Shown here: piece by piece, positions 12,128 to 20,175 of the stretch
How the letters are laid out: every line of letters begins with the position of its first letter
How positions within the stretch are numbered: position 1 is the stretch's first letter
Source of the DNA: Halomonas sp. McH1-25
GTDB taxonomy: Bacteria > Pseudomonadota > Gammaproteobacteria > Pseudomonadales > Halomonadaceae
DNA: 64,000 bases
NCBI RefSeq assembly: GCF_022348165.1
Contig: NZ_JAKRFI010000010.1
Span: forward strand, 1 to 64,000
Direction of reading: 5' to 3'
The notes under the pieces: model-generated
Database searches by the model: none
What the model was told of the DNA's origin: nothing
What the model saw: the letters and a program-made list of their open reading frames with translations, nothing else
Position numbers and translations under genes: made by a program

Positions 12128-12361
12128 TTACTGGTGAGCAACGACGTAATCGATTGCTTCCTGAACAGTGGTGATCTTCTCGGCTTCCTCATCGGGAATT
12201 TCGGTATCGAATTCCTCTTCGAGCGCCATCACCAGCTCGACGGTATCCAGGGAGTCCGCGCCGAGATCTTCAGTGAAGGAAGACGTGTTCTGGATGTCCT
12301 CTTCCTTGACGTTCAGGCGCTCGGCCACAACCTTCTTCACGCGCTCTTCGATGGTGCTCAT
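12128..12361 (-). CDS. acpP: Acyl carrier protein
   Basis: A 77-residue, strongly acidic carrier protein. The phosphopantetheine attachment serine is Ser37 in [10 protein letters not shown]. It carries acyl intermediates through the fatty acid synthase enzymes encoded on both sides (fabG upstream, fabF downstream). The ATG at 12361 is about ten bases after TAGGAG; a longer frame upstream is not supported. The 100-base gap to fabG may hold a separate acpP promoter, usual for this highly expressed gene. Confidence 0.98.
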   Translation of the reverse strand: MSTIEERVKKVVAERLNVKEEDIQNTSSFTEDLGADSLDTVELVMALEEEFDTEIPDEEAEKITTVQEAIDYVVAHQ

Positions 12362-12461
12362 TATGTCGTTACTCCTAGTGGTACATATCCGCCAGCTAAA
12401 AACTGCCGGGTAGTTTATAGACGGCCCCAAGACGACGCAACCAAGGCGTCCTCATGTGACC

Positions 12462-13205
12462 TCAACGCATATTCATGCCGCCATTGACTTGCAGCGTTTC
12501 GCCAGTGATGTAACCGGCGACGTCACTGGTCAAAAAACCGACAGCCGCAGCGATCTCCTCGGGCTTGCCCAGCCTGGATAGAGGAATCTGGCCCAACAGG
12601 GCCTCATGCTGCGACTCCGGCAGCGCTTCCGTCATGTCGGTGGCAATGAAACCGGGGGCTACGGCATTGGCCGTAATTCCTCGAGAAGCCACTTCGCGGG
12701 CCAGCGCTCGAGTGAAGCCTTCCATGCCCGCCTTGGCGGCAGCATAGTTGGTTTGGCCAAGGTTGCCCATGGTGGCCACGACCGAACTGATATTGACGAT
12801 ACGACCAAAGCGCGCCTTGGTCATGCCACGCACGCAAGCCTTGGTAACGCGATAGACGGATTTGAGATTGGTATCAAGGACGTCATCCCACTCGTCCTCT
12901 TTCATGCGCATCAAGAGATTGTCGCGTGTAATGCCAGCGTTGTTGACCAGGATAGTCGGTGCCCCGTATTCGTCGCCAATCGACTTGATCAAGGCATCGA
13001 CGCTGGCCTGATCGGTAACGTTGAGGACCCGACCGGCACCCTCGATGCCATTCTCCCTGAGATCGGCATCGATCTTCTGGGCCCCTTGCTCACTGGTCGC
13101 GGTTCCGATCACTACCCGGCCCTGCCGGCCAAGCTCATGGGCGATGGCACGACCAATGCCCCGACTCGCCCCAGTGACCAGTGCCACTCTCCGTTCGCTC
13201 GTCAT
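12462..13205 (-). CDS. fabG: 3-oxoacyl-ACP reductase
   Basis: A 247-residue short-chain dehydrogenase that reduces 3-oxoacyl-ACP with NADPH. The nucleotide-binding TGASRGIGRA is at the N-terminus, NNAGITRDNLLMRM follows, and the Ser-Tyr-Lys triad lies in NISSVVATMGNLGQTNYAAAKAG. The C-terminus ends in LQVNGGMNMR, the classic FabG ending. The start taken is ATG at 13205, preceded by AGGA at six bases; an ATG at 13226 overlapping the fabD stop as ATGA is the alternative. Confidence 0.97.
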   Translation of the reverse strand: MTSERRVALVTGASRGIGRAIAHELGRQGRVVIGTATSEQGAQKIDADLRENGIEGAGRVLNVTDQASVDALIKSIGDEYGAPTILVNNAGITRDNLLMRMKEDEWDDVLDTNLKSVYRVTKACVRGMTKARFGRIVNISSVVATMGNLGQTNYAAAKAGMEGFTRALAREVASRGITANAVAPGFIATDMTEALPESQHEALLGQIPLSRLGKPEEIAAAVGFLTSDVAGYITGETLQVNGGMNMR

Positions 13206-13222
13206 AAACGTTCCTGAATGAG

Positions 13223-14185
13223 TCATGAATCTTGCTGACTGGCGGAATCGCGCGCGAGCTCGAGCGCGGCTGCCAGACTGTCCGGATCGTTGACCGCCAA
13301 TCCTTTCACACTTCGGGCGATCCGCTTGTTGAGCCCGGTCAGCACCTTACCCGGCCCACATTCTATAAACACTTGCGCCCCCAGACCAATCATTGACTCG
13401 ACGCAGTTCGTCCAGCGCACGGGACGATAGAGCTGTTCGACCAAGCGCGTGCGCAAGGTTTCGATATCGGCATGCGCCTGAGCATCGACATTCTGCACGA
13501 CCGTATAGCGCGGCGCTTTTAGATCGATTTCCGCCATGGCCTGGTCGAGCCGTTCGGCAGCGGGTCTCATCAGATCGCAGTGGGACGGCACGGATACCGG
13601 CAGCGGGAGTGCCCGCTTGGCCCCCGCCTCCTGGCAGAGTGCAATGGCGCGATCGACCGCCGCTTTCTGGCCGGCCACGACGACCTGGCCGGGTGCATTG
13701 TAGTTGACGGCAGAAACGACTTCACCCTGGGCGGCGTCACGACAGGCTTTTTCGACAGCCTCATCGTCGAGCCCGAGCACGGCCGCCATAGCGCCCTGGC
13801 CTACCGGCACGGCCTCCTGCATGGCTTCGCCACGCAGCTGGACCAAGCGTACCCCTTCGGCGAAGCCCAGCGTGCCGGCACAGACCATGGCGCTGTATTC
13901 ACCCAGGCTATGCCCGGCCATGGCCACGGGACGCGGACCTTCAAGCTCCTGCCAGACGCGCCAGATAGCTACGCTCGAGGTCAACAGAGCAGGCTGCGTG
14001 CAAGCAGTCGCATTCAGGGCCTCTTCGGGCCCCTCCTGAACCACTTTCCACAGGTCGTACCCCAGTGCCTCGGACGCTTCTTCGAAGGTCGTCCTCACCA
14101 CACTGTAGCGCTCGGCCAGCTCCCGCAACATTCCAATGTGCTGGGAGCCCTGTCCCGGAAATACGAGGGCCAGGGATTGGGTCAT
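13223..14185 (-). CDS. fabD: Malonyl-CoA:ACP transacylase
   Basis: A 320-residue acyltransferase that loads malonyl groups on ACP. The N-terminal FPGQGSQ and the catalytic serine in GHSLGEYSA are visible, with the active-site His in VPSHCDLM. The start chosen is ATG at 14185, seven bases after AAAGGTG; an ATG nine bases upstream lies too near that site. The gene follows plsX directly, without fabH between them, as in pseudomonads. Confidence 0.96.
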   Translation of the reverse strand: MTQSLALVFPGQGSQHIGMLRELAERYSVVRTTFEEASEALGYDLWKVVQEGPEEALNATACTQPALLTSSVAIWRVWQELEGPRPVAMAGHSLGEYSAMVCAGTLGFAEGVRLVQLRGEAMQEAVPVGQGAMAAVLGLDDEAVEKACRDAAQGEVVSAVNYNAPGQVVVAGQKAAVDRAIALCQEAGAKRALPLPVSVPSHCDLMRPAAERLDQAMAEIDLKAPRYTVVQNVDAQAHADIETLRTRLVEQLYRPVRWTNCVESMIGLGAQVFIECGPGKVLTGLNKRIARSVKGLAVNDPDSLAAALELARDSASQQDS

Positions 14186-14197
14186 GACATTCACCTT

Positions 14198-15289
14198 TCA
14201 GGATGGAAATTCATCGGGTCTCGACGTGGTCGGTAAACCTCTATCCCGTGGACCGCATGCGACCCACGGGATAGAGGTCCGCTGCCCCAACTCGCACTCC
14301 AGCAAACGAGGCAAATTGATACTGACCTCCTGAACCGCCCGGGACACTGCGCAAGCGAACCCCTGCGCATCGGCACGACCGTGGCTCTTGACGACGATGC
14401 CCGACAACCCAAGCAGACTTGCACCATTGTAGCGCACCGGATCGAGCTGCCGCTTCAGACGCAACAGCGCCGGCTTTGCCAATAGCCCGACCAGACGGCT
14501 CCCCCAATGGGCACCGAACGTTGCCTGGGCACGCTCGATGAGCATGCGTGCCAACCCCTCGCTGGACTTGAGGACGATATTGCCCACAAAACCATCGCAC
14601 ACCACGACATCGGCCTCGCCGCTGAACAGACCGTCGCCTTCGATGAAGCCAAGGTAATTCATGCCGTCGCCCAGACTGCGCAACAGAGCATCGGCCTGGC
14701 GTACATTGGCCGGCCCCTTGGTCGCTTCGACGCCCATATTGAGCAGAGCGACACGCGGACGAGTCAGGCCATCGATGCAGCGTGCCGTCACCTCACCCAT
14801 CACGGCAAACTCGACGAGTCGCTGTGCGCTGGACTCGATGTTCGCTCCCATGTCGAGCATGTAACAGCGGCCGCCTCCTTGTGTAGGGATGGCGGTGCTG
14901 ATGGCTGGCCGGGGGATGCCGGCCACCATGCCCAACGTGCGTCTTGCCAGTGCCATCAACGCACCGGTGTTACCGGCACTGACGCCGGCCACTGACTCGC
15001 CCTTGGCGACATCCTCCAGCATCATGGCCAAGCTCGTATCATGCGCTGAGCGCAACGCGACGGACGGCTTCTGGGCTTGAGAAATGACATTCGGCGAATG
15101 AATCACAGCCAAACGAGATTCTGCCCTACGCAAACGCGAGGGCAGTTGATCGAGTTCGGCCGTCAGAATGTCGCTGGGCCCGAACAGGCGCAGCGTTAGC
15201 TCGGGATGCACATGCAGAGCTTCGGCAGCTCCCCTGACGGTGGCACGGGGACCTAAGTCCCCGCCCATCGCATCAATGGCGATCTGCAC
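14198..15289 (-). CDS. plsX: Phosphate acyltransferase PlsX
   Basis: A 363-residue enzyme that makes acyl-phosphate from acyl-ACP for phospholipid synthesis. IAIDAMGGDLGP opens the protein; SAGNTGALMALA and VVCDGFVGNIVLKSSEGLA are family blocks. The start is GTG at 15289. The last 30 or so residues, after INLPRLLECELGQR, do not resemble the family and are encoded by a perfect 15-base-pair inverted repeat plus flanks, so the reading frame simply runs through a hairpin close to fabD. It is co-directional with rpmF upstream. Confidence 0.94.
   Translation of the reverse strand: MQIAIDAMGGDLGPRATVRGAAEALHVHPELTLRLFGPSDILTAELDQLPSRLRRAESRLAVIHSPNVISQAQKPSVALRSAHDTSLAMMLEDVAKGESVAGVSAGNTGALMALARRTLGMVAGIPRPAISTAIPTQGGGRCYMLDMGANIESSAQRLVEFAVMGEVTARCIDGLTRPRVALLNMGVEATKGPANVRQADALLRSLGDGMNYLGFIEGDGLFSGEADVVVCDGFVGNIVLKSSEGLARMLIERAQATFGAHWGSRLVGLLAKPALLRLKRQLDPVRYNGASLLGLSGIVVKSHGRADAQGFACAVSRAVQEVSINLPRLLECELGQRTSIPWVACGPRDRGLPTTSRPDEFPS
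14237..14278 (-). repeat. Perfect inverted repeat at the plsX-fabD junction
   Basis: The arms 14237-14251 and 14264-14278 are perfectly complementary over 15 bases, with a 12-base loop that itself contains GCATGC. The repeat lies inside the last codons of plsX, about 50 bases before the fabD start. On the minus strand only a short AGAGGTTTACC follows, without a proper T tract. It may be an RNA-processing or attenuation hairpin. Confidence 0.8.
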
Positions 15290-15325
15290 GGCTAGCTAGC
15301 AAACCTTGTCCGAGGGGACGCCGAC

Positions 15326-15496
15326 TTAAGCGTCGACGACCTTGCGACCGCGATAGAAGCCATCCGGAGAAACGTGGTGACGGCGATGCGTAGTACCGGT
15401 TTCCTTGTCCTGGGACAGGGTCGGTGCAGAAAGCGCATCGTGACTACGGCGCATGCCACGCTTGGAACGGGTCTTGCGGTTCTGTTGAACTGCCAT
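15326..15496 (-). CDS. rpmF: 50S ribosomal protein L32
   Basis: A 56-residue ribosomal protein too short for many gene callers. The frame starts [20 protein letters not shown] and ends in [17 protein letters not shown], which is unmistakably L32. It lacks the four zinc-binding cysteines found in some L32 proteins and is therefore the zinc-independent form, as usual in gammaproteobacteria. It lies between yceD and plsX, the conserved yceD-rpmF-plsX order. Confidence 0.97.
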   Translation of the reverse strand: MAVQQNRKTRSKRGMRRSHDALSAPTLSQDKETGTTHRRHHVSPDGFYRGRKVVDA

Positions 15497-15528
15497 GAGA
15501 TATCACTCCAGAGTGTATCGAGGTTGAT

Positions 15529-16056
15529 TTACTGTTTGTCCTTCAACTTACGCAATACGTCGAAGGGGCTTGCAGCCGGCGTATTCGAGCCCTCGGAGGC
15601 CGTACCGCTGGTCAGCTGATCGCGCGAAACGGAACATTCCGCTTCGTCGTGGTATACCACCTGCGGCAGGCTGAGGATCAATTCATCCTCCAACACAGCC
15701 AACAGGTTGAGCTGTTCGTTTTCCACCACCACCGGCTCGTAGGCATTGGGCAACTCTGCCGCCACGCCATCGCTGGTGACGATGCCCAACTGAAAACGGC
15801 TCTCGACGGATACCGGCAGCGGCTCCAGGCAACGGCGGCAGGCCAGGTCGACATCCGCCTTGAGCCAGCCATCGATGAAGCGTCGGCCCTGAGCATCGAC
15901 GCCGAAATCCAGACGAACTTCGCAAGCGCCTTGCTGCTCGCCGGCCTCTTCTTCGAGACGAGGCATGCTATCGAGGGAAACACAGCCCTCGAGGCGTTCG
16001 GCATTTGCGGCCAGCCGGTACGGCTCGACCTGTAGGGGAAGTCTAGTGGTCAACAT
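15529..16056 (-). CDS. yceD: YceD family protein (DUF177), 23S rRNA accumulation protein
   Basis: A 175-residue protein of the YceD/DUF177 family. The central CRRCLEPLPVSVES block and the acidic C-terminal LEDELILSLPQVVYHDEAEC segment are typical; the second cysteine pair is reduced to one Cys. Family members are linked to 23S rRNA accumulation and are almost always encoded just before rpmF, as here. The ATG at 16056 lacks a strong ribosome binding site. The gene is divergent from the maf gene. Confidence 0.9.
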   Translation of the reverse strand: MLTTRLPLQVEPYRLAANAERLEGCVSLDSMPRLEEEAGEQQGACEVRLDFGVDAQGRRFIDGWLKADVDLACRRCLEPLPVSVESRFQLGIVTSDGVAAELPNAYEPVVVENEQLNLLAVLEDELILSLPQVVYHDEAECSVSRDQLTSGTASEGSNTPAASPFDVLRKLKDKQ

Positions 16057-16180
16057 AGGCGCGCAATAATAGGGATTCCCCCCGATACTGTCAAAGCGAT
16101 GAACGCATCATTCTATACAACGCTCGCCCACACCCGGCAAACTGGCCCTAAAAACCGGCACGAACAGGGAACCGACAGAC

Positions 16181-16774
16181 ATGCACGATCCTTCACGCCT
16201 GGTCCTCGCCTCGGGATCACGCTGGCGGCGCCAGCTCCTTGACCGCCTGCAGATTCCGTACACCTGGGCCAGCCCCGACATTGACGAAACGCCTTTGCCG
16301 GGAGAAGCGCCGGAGGCGCTGGTCCGTCGCCTGGCGTTGGCCAAGGCGGAACGTTTGGCTGAGGACTACCCGCAACATCTCATTATCGGCTCGGACCAGG
16401 TCGCCGTATTCGACGACGTGATTCTAGGCAAGCCCGGCAACGCCCCGACAGCACGCGAACAGCTAAGGCGTTTCTCGGGACAGCGCGTTCGGTTTTTGAC
16501 CGGCCTGGCGCTGATCGATACCTCTCGCGCCATGCATCGCGTATGTCACGAGTCCTACACGGTGCTGTTTCGACAACTCAGCGAGCAGGAAATCGACCGT
16601 TACGTTGCTCTCGAACGCCCCTTCGAGTGTGCCGGCAGCTTCCGGATGGAAGGCCTGGGCATCGCCCTGTTCGCGCGCCTCGAAGGCGATGACCCCAACA
16701 TCCTTATCGGCCTGCCACTGATCCGACTCTGCCAGTTGCTACGCGAGGCAGGCCTTGACCCACTGGGCTCGTAA
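16181..16774 (+). CDS. Maf-like nucleotide pyrophosphatase (YceF type)
   Basis: A 197-residue Maf/HAM1-fold house-cleaning pyrophosphatase. LVLASGSRWRRQLL is the phosphate-binding motif at about residues 7-20, and IIGSDQVAVFDD contains the metal-binding aspartate. The R-then-W rich motif and position next to yceD-rpmF point to the YceF subgroup, reported to hydrolyse 7-methyl-GTP. The gene is divergent from yceD, with 124 bases between them. The substrate assignment is by subgroup resemblance only. Confidence 0.9.
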   Translation: MHDPSRLVLASGSRWRRQLLDRLQIPYTWASPDIDETPLPGEAPEALVRRLALAKAERLAEDYPQHLIIGSDQVAVFDDVILGKPGNAPTAREQLRRFSGQRVRFLTGLALIDTSRAMHRVCHESYTVLFRQLSEQEIDRYVALERPFECAGSFRMEGLGIALFARLEGDDPNILIGLPLIRLCQLLREAGLDPLGS

Positions 16775-16782
16775 GCCTGGGC

Positions 16783-17859
16783 TCAGGGTAGCTCGTAGCG
16801 TACGGGCGAACTCGCTTGCGGAATGCCGAACCAGTGGGCCGCGACACGCCCCAGTTGGCGCGACAGCTTCTCGAACGGATCGAGCCCTGGCGTGTAATCG
16901 CGCGTGCGCACCTCGCCAAGACTTTCTCTAGCAAGCTGATCCAGGCTCTTCAGCCCATCGACCAGGCCCAGCGCTTGGGCCTGCTCTCCGGTCCAGATCA
17001 GACCGCTGAAAAGCGCTGGATCATCGGCCAGCCGTTCTCCACGCCCCGTCTTGACGTCAGCGATGAACTGCTGATGCGTCGTTTCCAGCACTTGTTGCCA
17101 GAAACGGCGCTGATCCGGCTCGATATCGCTGAAGGGGTCGAGAAACGCCTTGTTTTCTCCCGCAGTGAAAACACGCCGCTGGATACCCAGCCTTTCGATC
17201 GCCTGCTCCAGCCCAAAGCCGGCATAAATCACACCGATCGACCCTACCATGCTGGCCGGCGCGGCATAGATATCGTCGGCGGCGGCCGCAATGTAATAGG
17301 CGCCACTTGCGCCGATGTCTTCGATAACGGCATAAATGGGCTTGGTACCCGCTTCCCGTAGGCGACGGATCTCCTGATAGACTCGTTGCGACTGTACCGG
17401 ACTGCCGCCGGGACTATTGATGCGCAGCACGATGGCCACCGTCTCCGGGTCATTCCAGGCACGCTGCAATCCTTCGGTAATGCGGTCGGCATTGGCTTCG
17501 GCCTCGGCATCGATCACGCCTTCGACACGCACCACGCCAAGATGCTGGCCGATCGGCGACGGCGACACATCAGCCAGGAATAGGCTGTAGATGCTCAACG
17601 AGAGGGAGGCCAAAATCAGCGCAGCGAAGAAAAAACGAAAGAATAGTTTCCAGCGTCGCGAGCGCCGTTGCTCGGTCAGCACACCGTCAATCCAGCGGTC
17701 CATCATCTCTAGCTGCGCCAGTCGCTGACGTTCGCGCAGGGTGTCGGCATCGTCACGCCCCGAGGACGGCACTGTGCCCTGCTCTAGCTGGGCGTCAGCC
17801 TCCTCACGACTCACCTCGGGCCCCTCGGTCCATTGGTCATAACGTTTATCGTCGCTCAT
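16783..17859 (-). CDS. S49 family signal peptide peptidase (SppA-like)
   Basis: A 358-residue protein with an N-terminal cytoplasmic segment, one membrane helix at about residues 69-92 and a single S49 protease domain. The catalytic serine lies in DIGASGAYYIAAAADDIYA and the catalytic lysine in AGENKAFLDPF. Short SppA forms act as oligomers to degrade signal peptides left in the membrane. The gene follows the HAD phosphatase gene by 20 bases and is convergent with maf. Confidence 0.92.
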   Translation of the reverse strand: MSDDKRYDQWTEGPEVSREEADAQLEQGTVPSSGRDDADTLRERQRLAQLEMMDRWIDGVLTEQRRSRRWKLFFRFFFAALILASLSLSIYSLFLADVSPSPIGQHLGVVRVEGVIDAEAEANADRITEGLQRAWNDPETVAIVLRINSPGGSPVQSQRVYQEIRRLREAGTKPIYAVIEDIGASGAYYIAAAADDIYAAPASMVGSIGVIYAGFGLEQAIERLGIQRRVFTAGENKAFLDPFSDIEPDQRRFWQQVLETTHQQFIADVKTGRGERLADDPALFSGLIWTGEQAQALGLVDGLKSLDQLARESLGEVRTRDYTPGLDPFEKLSRQLGRVAAHWFGIPQASSPVRYELP

Positions 17860-17879
17860 CTATGTCTCACCAAGATCCA

Positions 17880-18569
17880 TCAAGAGTGCAACCACTCGAT
17901 CAGTTCGGAAAAACTCCCGGCGCTGAACACCGGCCGGCTCATCGCCAGGCGCTCGGCGGCATGCACCCCGTAGGTAACGGCCAGTCGATCCATTCCCAAG
18001 GCGCGCGCCATTTCCATGTCGTACTCGCTATCGCCAATCATCAGCGCCTCCTCGGCAGGCACCCCCGTCTCGACGAGCAGCTCTTCAAGCATGCGTGGAT
18101 GAGGTTTCGACAATGTCTCATCCGCGGTGCGACTGGCATGGAACCATGCCCCCGCCCCGGTCGCCTCGAAGGCGCGCCTGAGGCCACGGCGACTTTTTCC
18201 GGTAGCCACGGCCAGCCGCAAGGCAGAATTGCTGCGCAGACGAAGAATCCCCTCCTCCACGCCCTCGAAGAAGGACAACGGCATCTGCTCGGCGGCTACG
18301 AAATGCTTGGAATATTGCTGACGCATCGACTCCGCCTGCGCCGCTGGCATACCGGGACACAGCTTGGCTATCGCTTCGGGTAGCCCTAGACCAATGATGT
18401 CACGCACGGCTTCATGCTCCAGCTCACGCCAGCCGACATCGCTAGCCGCAGCCTGCATGCAGGCAACGATGCGATGCTCGGAATCCATCAAGGTTCCATC
18501 CCAATCGAAAATCACCAGGCGATAGCGCGACGGGGCTTGCCTCTGCAGGAAGGAATCAACGCTGGGCAC
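17880..18569 (-). CDS. HAD-IA family hydrolase (phosphoglycolate phosphatase-like)
   Basis: A 229-residue HAD phosphatase. The nucleophile motif DWDGTLMDSE, motif II VATGKS and motif III/IV GDSEYDMEMA are all visible, and an alpha-helical cap lies between motifs I and II. The substrate cannot be fixed; related proteins encoded beside rluC are annotated as Gph-like. The start is GTG at 18569, seven bases after GGAG and overlapping the rluC end by 14 bases; longer upstream frames lie within rluC. Confidence 0.88.
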   Translation of the reverse strand: MPSVDSFLQRQAPSRYRLVIFDWDGTLMDSEHRIVACMQAAASDVGWRELEHEAVRDIIGLGLPEAIAKLCPGMPAAQAESMRQQYSKHFVAAEQMPLSFFEGVEEGILRLRSNSALRLAVATGKSRRGLRRAFEATGAGAWFHASRTADETLSKPHPRMLEELLVETGVPAEEALMIGDSEYDMEMARALGMDRLAVTYGVHAAERLAMSRPVFSAGSFSELIEWLHS

Positions 18570-19500
18570 GGGCTCGCTCCAGCACGGCTTCGAGCTCGCC
18601 CAACGGCGCCTTGACATGCACGGGGCGTCCACTGTCTGGCTCGGGAAAGGTCAACGCCACGGCATGCAGGAACAGACGCTCCAGACCAAACCCCGCCGCC
18701 AGACGTTGTCCTTCGCGGGTACCGTACTTGTCATCTCCCAGCAGGGGATGCCCCGCATGTGCGGCATGCACGCGGATCTGATGGGTTCTCCCCGTGATCG
18801 GCTCGGCCTCGATCAAGGTGGCATTGCTGAAGGTCTCGCGCACTGCGAAATGGGTTCGTGAAACCTTGCCCTGCGGATCGACACGCACCCGGCGTTCACC
18901 GTTACCTGCCTCATACCGGTCCAGCCGGGCACTGACGTAATCGCGTCGTGCCGGCCAGCGACCTTGGACCAAGGCCAAATACTGCTTATCCATCTGTCGC
19001 TGCTTGAGCGCATTATTGAGCGTCAAGAGAGCCTGACGCGACTTGGCCAGCAACAGGCAGCCGGACGTATCGCGATCGAGCCGATGCACCAGTTCAAGGA
19101 AGTCGAGATCCTCACGCACCTGGCGAAGCGCCTCGATGAGGCCGATCTTGACCCCGCTGCCTCCATGCACAGCCAGCCCGGAGGGCTTGTTTATCACCAA
19201 CCAGCCCGGCCCCTCCACAAGCACACTGCCCGCCAGAAGGTTGCGCAGGTTATCGCTGACGTCACGCACCGCCTCTTCGGGAGCCAGTCGCAACGGAGGT
19301 ATTCGCACAAGGTCGCCAACCGCCAGCCGATAGTCGACCTTGACGCGCTTTTTGTTCACCCGTACTTCGCCCTTGCGAACGATGCGGTAGATCAGCGCTC
19401 GAGGGGCCCCCTTGAGGCGTGTATGCAGAAAATTGTCGATACGCTGACCGGCCTGCGCATCGCCGATCTCGGCCCATTGAACTTCTCGACCCTCGGCCAT
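18556..19500 (-). CDS. rluC: 23S rRNA pseudouridine(955/2504/2580) synthase RluC
   Basis: A 314-residue pseudouridine synthase. An N-terminal S4 RNA-binding domain (RIDNFLHTRLKGAPRALIYRIVRKGEVRVN) precedes the catalytic domain, whose aspartate lies in HRLDRDTSGCLLLAKS. The block GRTHQIRVHAAHAGHPLLGDDKYG completes the RluA-family signature. It is encoded divergently from rne, the same arrangement as in E. coli, which supports RluC rather than RluD. The ATG at 19500 follows GAGGATTGGG; the frame stays open far upstream into the rne leader, but this is not coding. Confidence 0.95.
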   Translation of the reverse strand: MAEGREVQWAEIGDAQAGQRIDNFLHTRLKGAPRALIYRIVRKGEVRVNKKRVKVDYRLAVGDLVRIPPLRLAPEEAVRDVSDNLRNLLAGSVLVEGPGWLVINKPSGLAVHGGSGVKIGLIEALRQVREDLDFLELVHRLDRDTSGCLLLAKSRQALLTLNNALKQRQMDKQYLALVQGRWPARRDYVSARLDRYEAGNGERRVRVDPQGKVSRTHFAVRETFSNATLIEAEPITGRTHQIRVHAAHAGHPLLGDDKYGTREGQRLAAGFGLERLFLHAVALTFPEPDSGRPVHVKAPLGELEAVLERARAQR

Positions 19501-20175
19501 CCCAATCCTCGCGAACCACACTGTAAACGGCCATCTTAACGCACTGGCGTCGCCACTGCGCCAATTGCTGCCATGTGGCTTTACTGTTATATTCCGAACT
19601 CGCTCAAATGGGCATGAAATGCCTGTGTATTGCGCCTGCACGTCACACACGCAGGCCTGAGCGGAGGTTACGGCGACAAGGGAAACCCCTTTGCCGCCAT
19701 GCTGTAGAACATTACGCCACGCCCGGGGTTCCAGGCGGCTCCCACGAGCCGCCAACACACTACGGGAAATTAAACACCGTGCCGGAGGCCGGCGTCGGCG
19801 AATCGAAAAATGCCAGGTGTCTGGCGGTAGTCCGCAGGGCCGGACGAGAACCCAAGAACTCGCCGAAACACGTCCTGCCACCGCCGCGTACTCAACATGA
19901 TCTTGCAGCGTCCGGCCCCCATGCCGGGCGTGGATGACGCATTCTCGACATGCGCTGAGCACAGCACGAGCACTAAGCGGTTCGCCGTCGCCGACGCCCA
20001 GGAGTCGCTGATTGGTTCGGCGAGCGGAATGAGACACGAGACGGTACAAGGCCTGAAGGCAAGCACCCCTGCGGGTAAGAGCCAAAAAGACCGAGTGCCC
20101 TCCCTGCCGTTTCCCCTCGTCATCCAGTGGCGTTTCCTTCAGGCCGCCTTCCGGCGCCCTGAATAGCGAGACAAC
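19501..20175 (+). promoter_or_regulatory. rluC-rne intergenic region with long rne leader
   Basis: There are 675 bases without a believable gene between divergent rluC and rne. A candidate plus-strand promoter at 19565-19593 would give an rne leader of about 570 bases. The leader holds a strong hairpin (19734-19753, eight GC-rich pairs, loop CCAC), an imperfect hairpin around 19671-19698, and other GC-rich stems up to the start codon. In E. coli RNase E represses its own mRNA through a structured 361-base leader; a similar role here is inference. Confidence 0.6.
19565..19593 (+). promoter_or_regulatory. Candidate rne promoter
   Basis: TTGCTG (19565-19570) and TATATT (19588-19593, five of six matches to the -10 consensus) are separated by exactly 17 bases, in an AT-rich patch just downstream of the rluC start region. 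Not tested experimentally. Confidence 0.45.

Noticed and set aside
15326-15496. Suspected frameshift in rpmF
   Set aside because: A careful recount gives an uninterrupted 56-codon frame ending in RGRKVVDA and TAA; the suspected extra base was a reading error.
19575-19937. Possible small gene in the rne leader
   Set aside because: Arg/Pro-rich translation without structure, no ribosome site; the segment is better explained by RNA hairpins.
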